DNA of 5,874 nt from Thermoplasmata archaeon (GTDB taxonomy: Archaea > Thermoplasmatota > Thermoplasmata > Sysuiplasmatales > Sysuiplasmataceae), in assembly GCA_021811925.1 (NCBI GenBank), contig JAKAPY010000111.1:1-5874 (forward strand), in the 5' to 3' direction. Made by a program: the position numbers and the translations under genes. Each line of letters begins with the position of its first letter. The first letter of the stretch is position 1. Below, piece by piece: positions 5,477 through 5,874 of this stretch. The notes under the pieces are model-generated. The model made no database searches. It saw only the letters and a list, made by a program, of their open reading frames with translations, and had not been told where the DNA came from.

Positions 5477-5874
5477 ATGGGCGAAGATTTCAAAGTGAAT
5501 GCGATCAGGCTGACCGCTGACATGGTGAAGGACAGGCTGGGAGGAGAGAGCTCGGGGCATGACTGGTGGCACATCGAGAGGGTAAGGAGGAATGCCCTCA
5601 GGATAGGTGCCGAAGAGCCGAAAGCTGACATGTTCGTTGTCGAGATTTCCGCATTGCTCCATGACATCTCAGACTGGAAATTCAACGGGGGCGACGAAGA
5701 AGCAAGCTCAAGGCAGGCGGTTGAATGGCTGAACGGGCTTGGAGTTGATGCAAAAACGACGGAACGAGTAAGCAGGGCGATAGGAGAGGTCTCGTTCAAG
5801 GGAAGAGGGGTTACGACCGTTCCCTCGACAATAGAGGGGAAGATCGTCCAGGATGCGGACCGGCTGGATGCAAT
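5477..5874 (+). CDS. HD-domain phosphohydrolase, YedJ-like (3' end outside window)
   Basis: The first 132 residues of a metal-dependent HD superfamily hydrolase; the substrate is probably a nucleotide or other phosphate ester, but is not settled for this family. Metal ligands are visible in order: H32 in GHDWWHIERV, H62-D63 in ALLHDISDW, and a late Asp in IVQDADRLDA (D126 or D128). Other family marks are the GGDEEASSRQAVEWL helix and GEVSFKGRG. The family is about 200-230 residues long, so roughly 80-100 residues are missing past the edge; this is a window cut, not a truncation. Start: ATG 5477 places the first His at the usual distance, with a weak AAAGG at 5461-5465 upstream. An in-frame ATG at 5429, right after a TAA stop and about 35 bases from the TATA element, would add 16 residues (MEGRHLRGNGTKANSS) and could be a near-leaderless start. 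It is divergent from tRNA-His. Confidence 0.88.
   Translation, partial: MGEDFKVNAIRLTADMVKDRLGGESSGHDWWHIERVRRNALRIGAEEPKADMFVVEISALLHDISDWKFNGGDEEASSRQAVEWLNGLGVDAKTTERVSRAIGEVSFKGRGVTTVPSTIEGKIVQDADRLDA

Overview
The window looks archaeal. A tRNA-His gene lacks an encoded CCA and has a TTTAAATA box at the distance expected for an archaeal TATA/TBP promoter. Arginine codons are dominated by AGG/AGA, and several genes meet in 4-base start/stop overlaps. Secreted, sequon-rich, C-terminally anchored surface proteins are present. The overall flavour (moderately GC-rich, CoxMSL-type oxidoreductase, Nudix and HD hydrolases) would fit a Thermoplasmatota-like or other uncultured archaeon, but that placement is an inference and cannot be proved from this window.

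Layout, left to right. Bases 1-61 hold the last residues of an upstream membrane-anchored protein. It overlaps by 4 bases (GTGA) a 260-residue secreted surface protein at 58-840, which has a signal peptide, an Ig/CARDB-like beta-rich ectodomain with eight N-glycosylation sequons, and a C-terminal membrane anchor. A Nudix-fold protein with a degraded Nudix box follows at 883-1407. After a 135-base gap comes a three-gene operon for a molybdenum hydroxylase of the xanthine dehydrogenase/aldehyde oxidase/CO dehydrogenase family, in the order M-S-L: FAD subunit (1543-2436), 2Fe-2S subunit (2433-2921), and molybdopterin catalytic subunit (about 2918-5140). Next is a 152-base gap containing a perfect 17-base palindrome, then a tRNA-His(GTG) gene on the minus strand (5293-5364). 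The window closes with the first part of a YedJ-like HD phosphohydrolase on the plus strand (from 5477, or possibly 5429, running off the end).

The operon products should assemble into an (alpha beta gamma)2 type enzyme: substrate is oxidised at the Mo centre, electrons pass through two 2Fe-2S clusters to FAD, then to an unknown acceptor. The large subunit lacks the cysteine-bearing AYXCSFR loop of true CO dehydrogenase, so CO is not the likely substrate. No Mo-cofactor maturation genes lie in the window. The most noteworthy detail is the start of the large subunit: no ATG, GTG or TTG lies at a sensible position, but a CTG overlaps the preceding stop as CTGA, in the same arrangement as the GTGA and TTGA junctions elsewhere in the window. 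This suggests CTG initiation. I did not find convincing evidence of a wholly new system; the remaining findings are local oddities.
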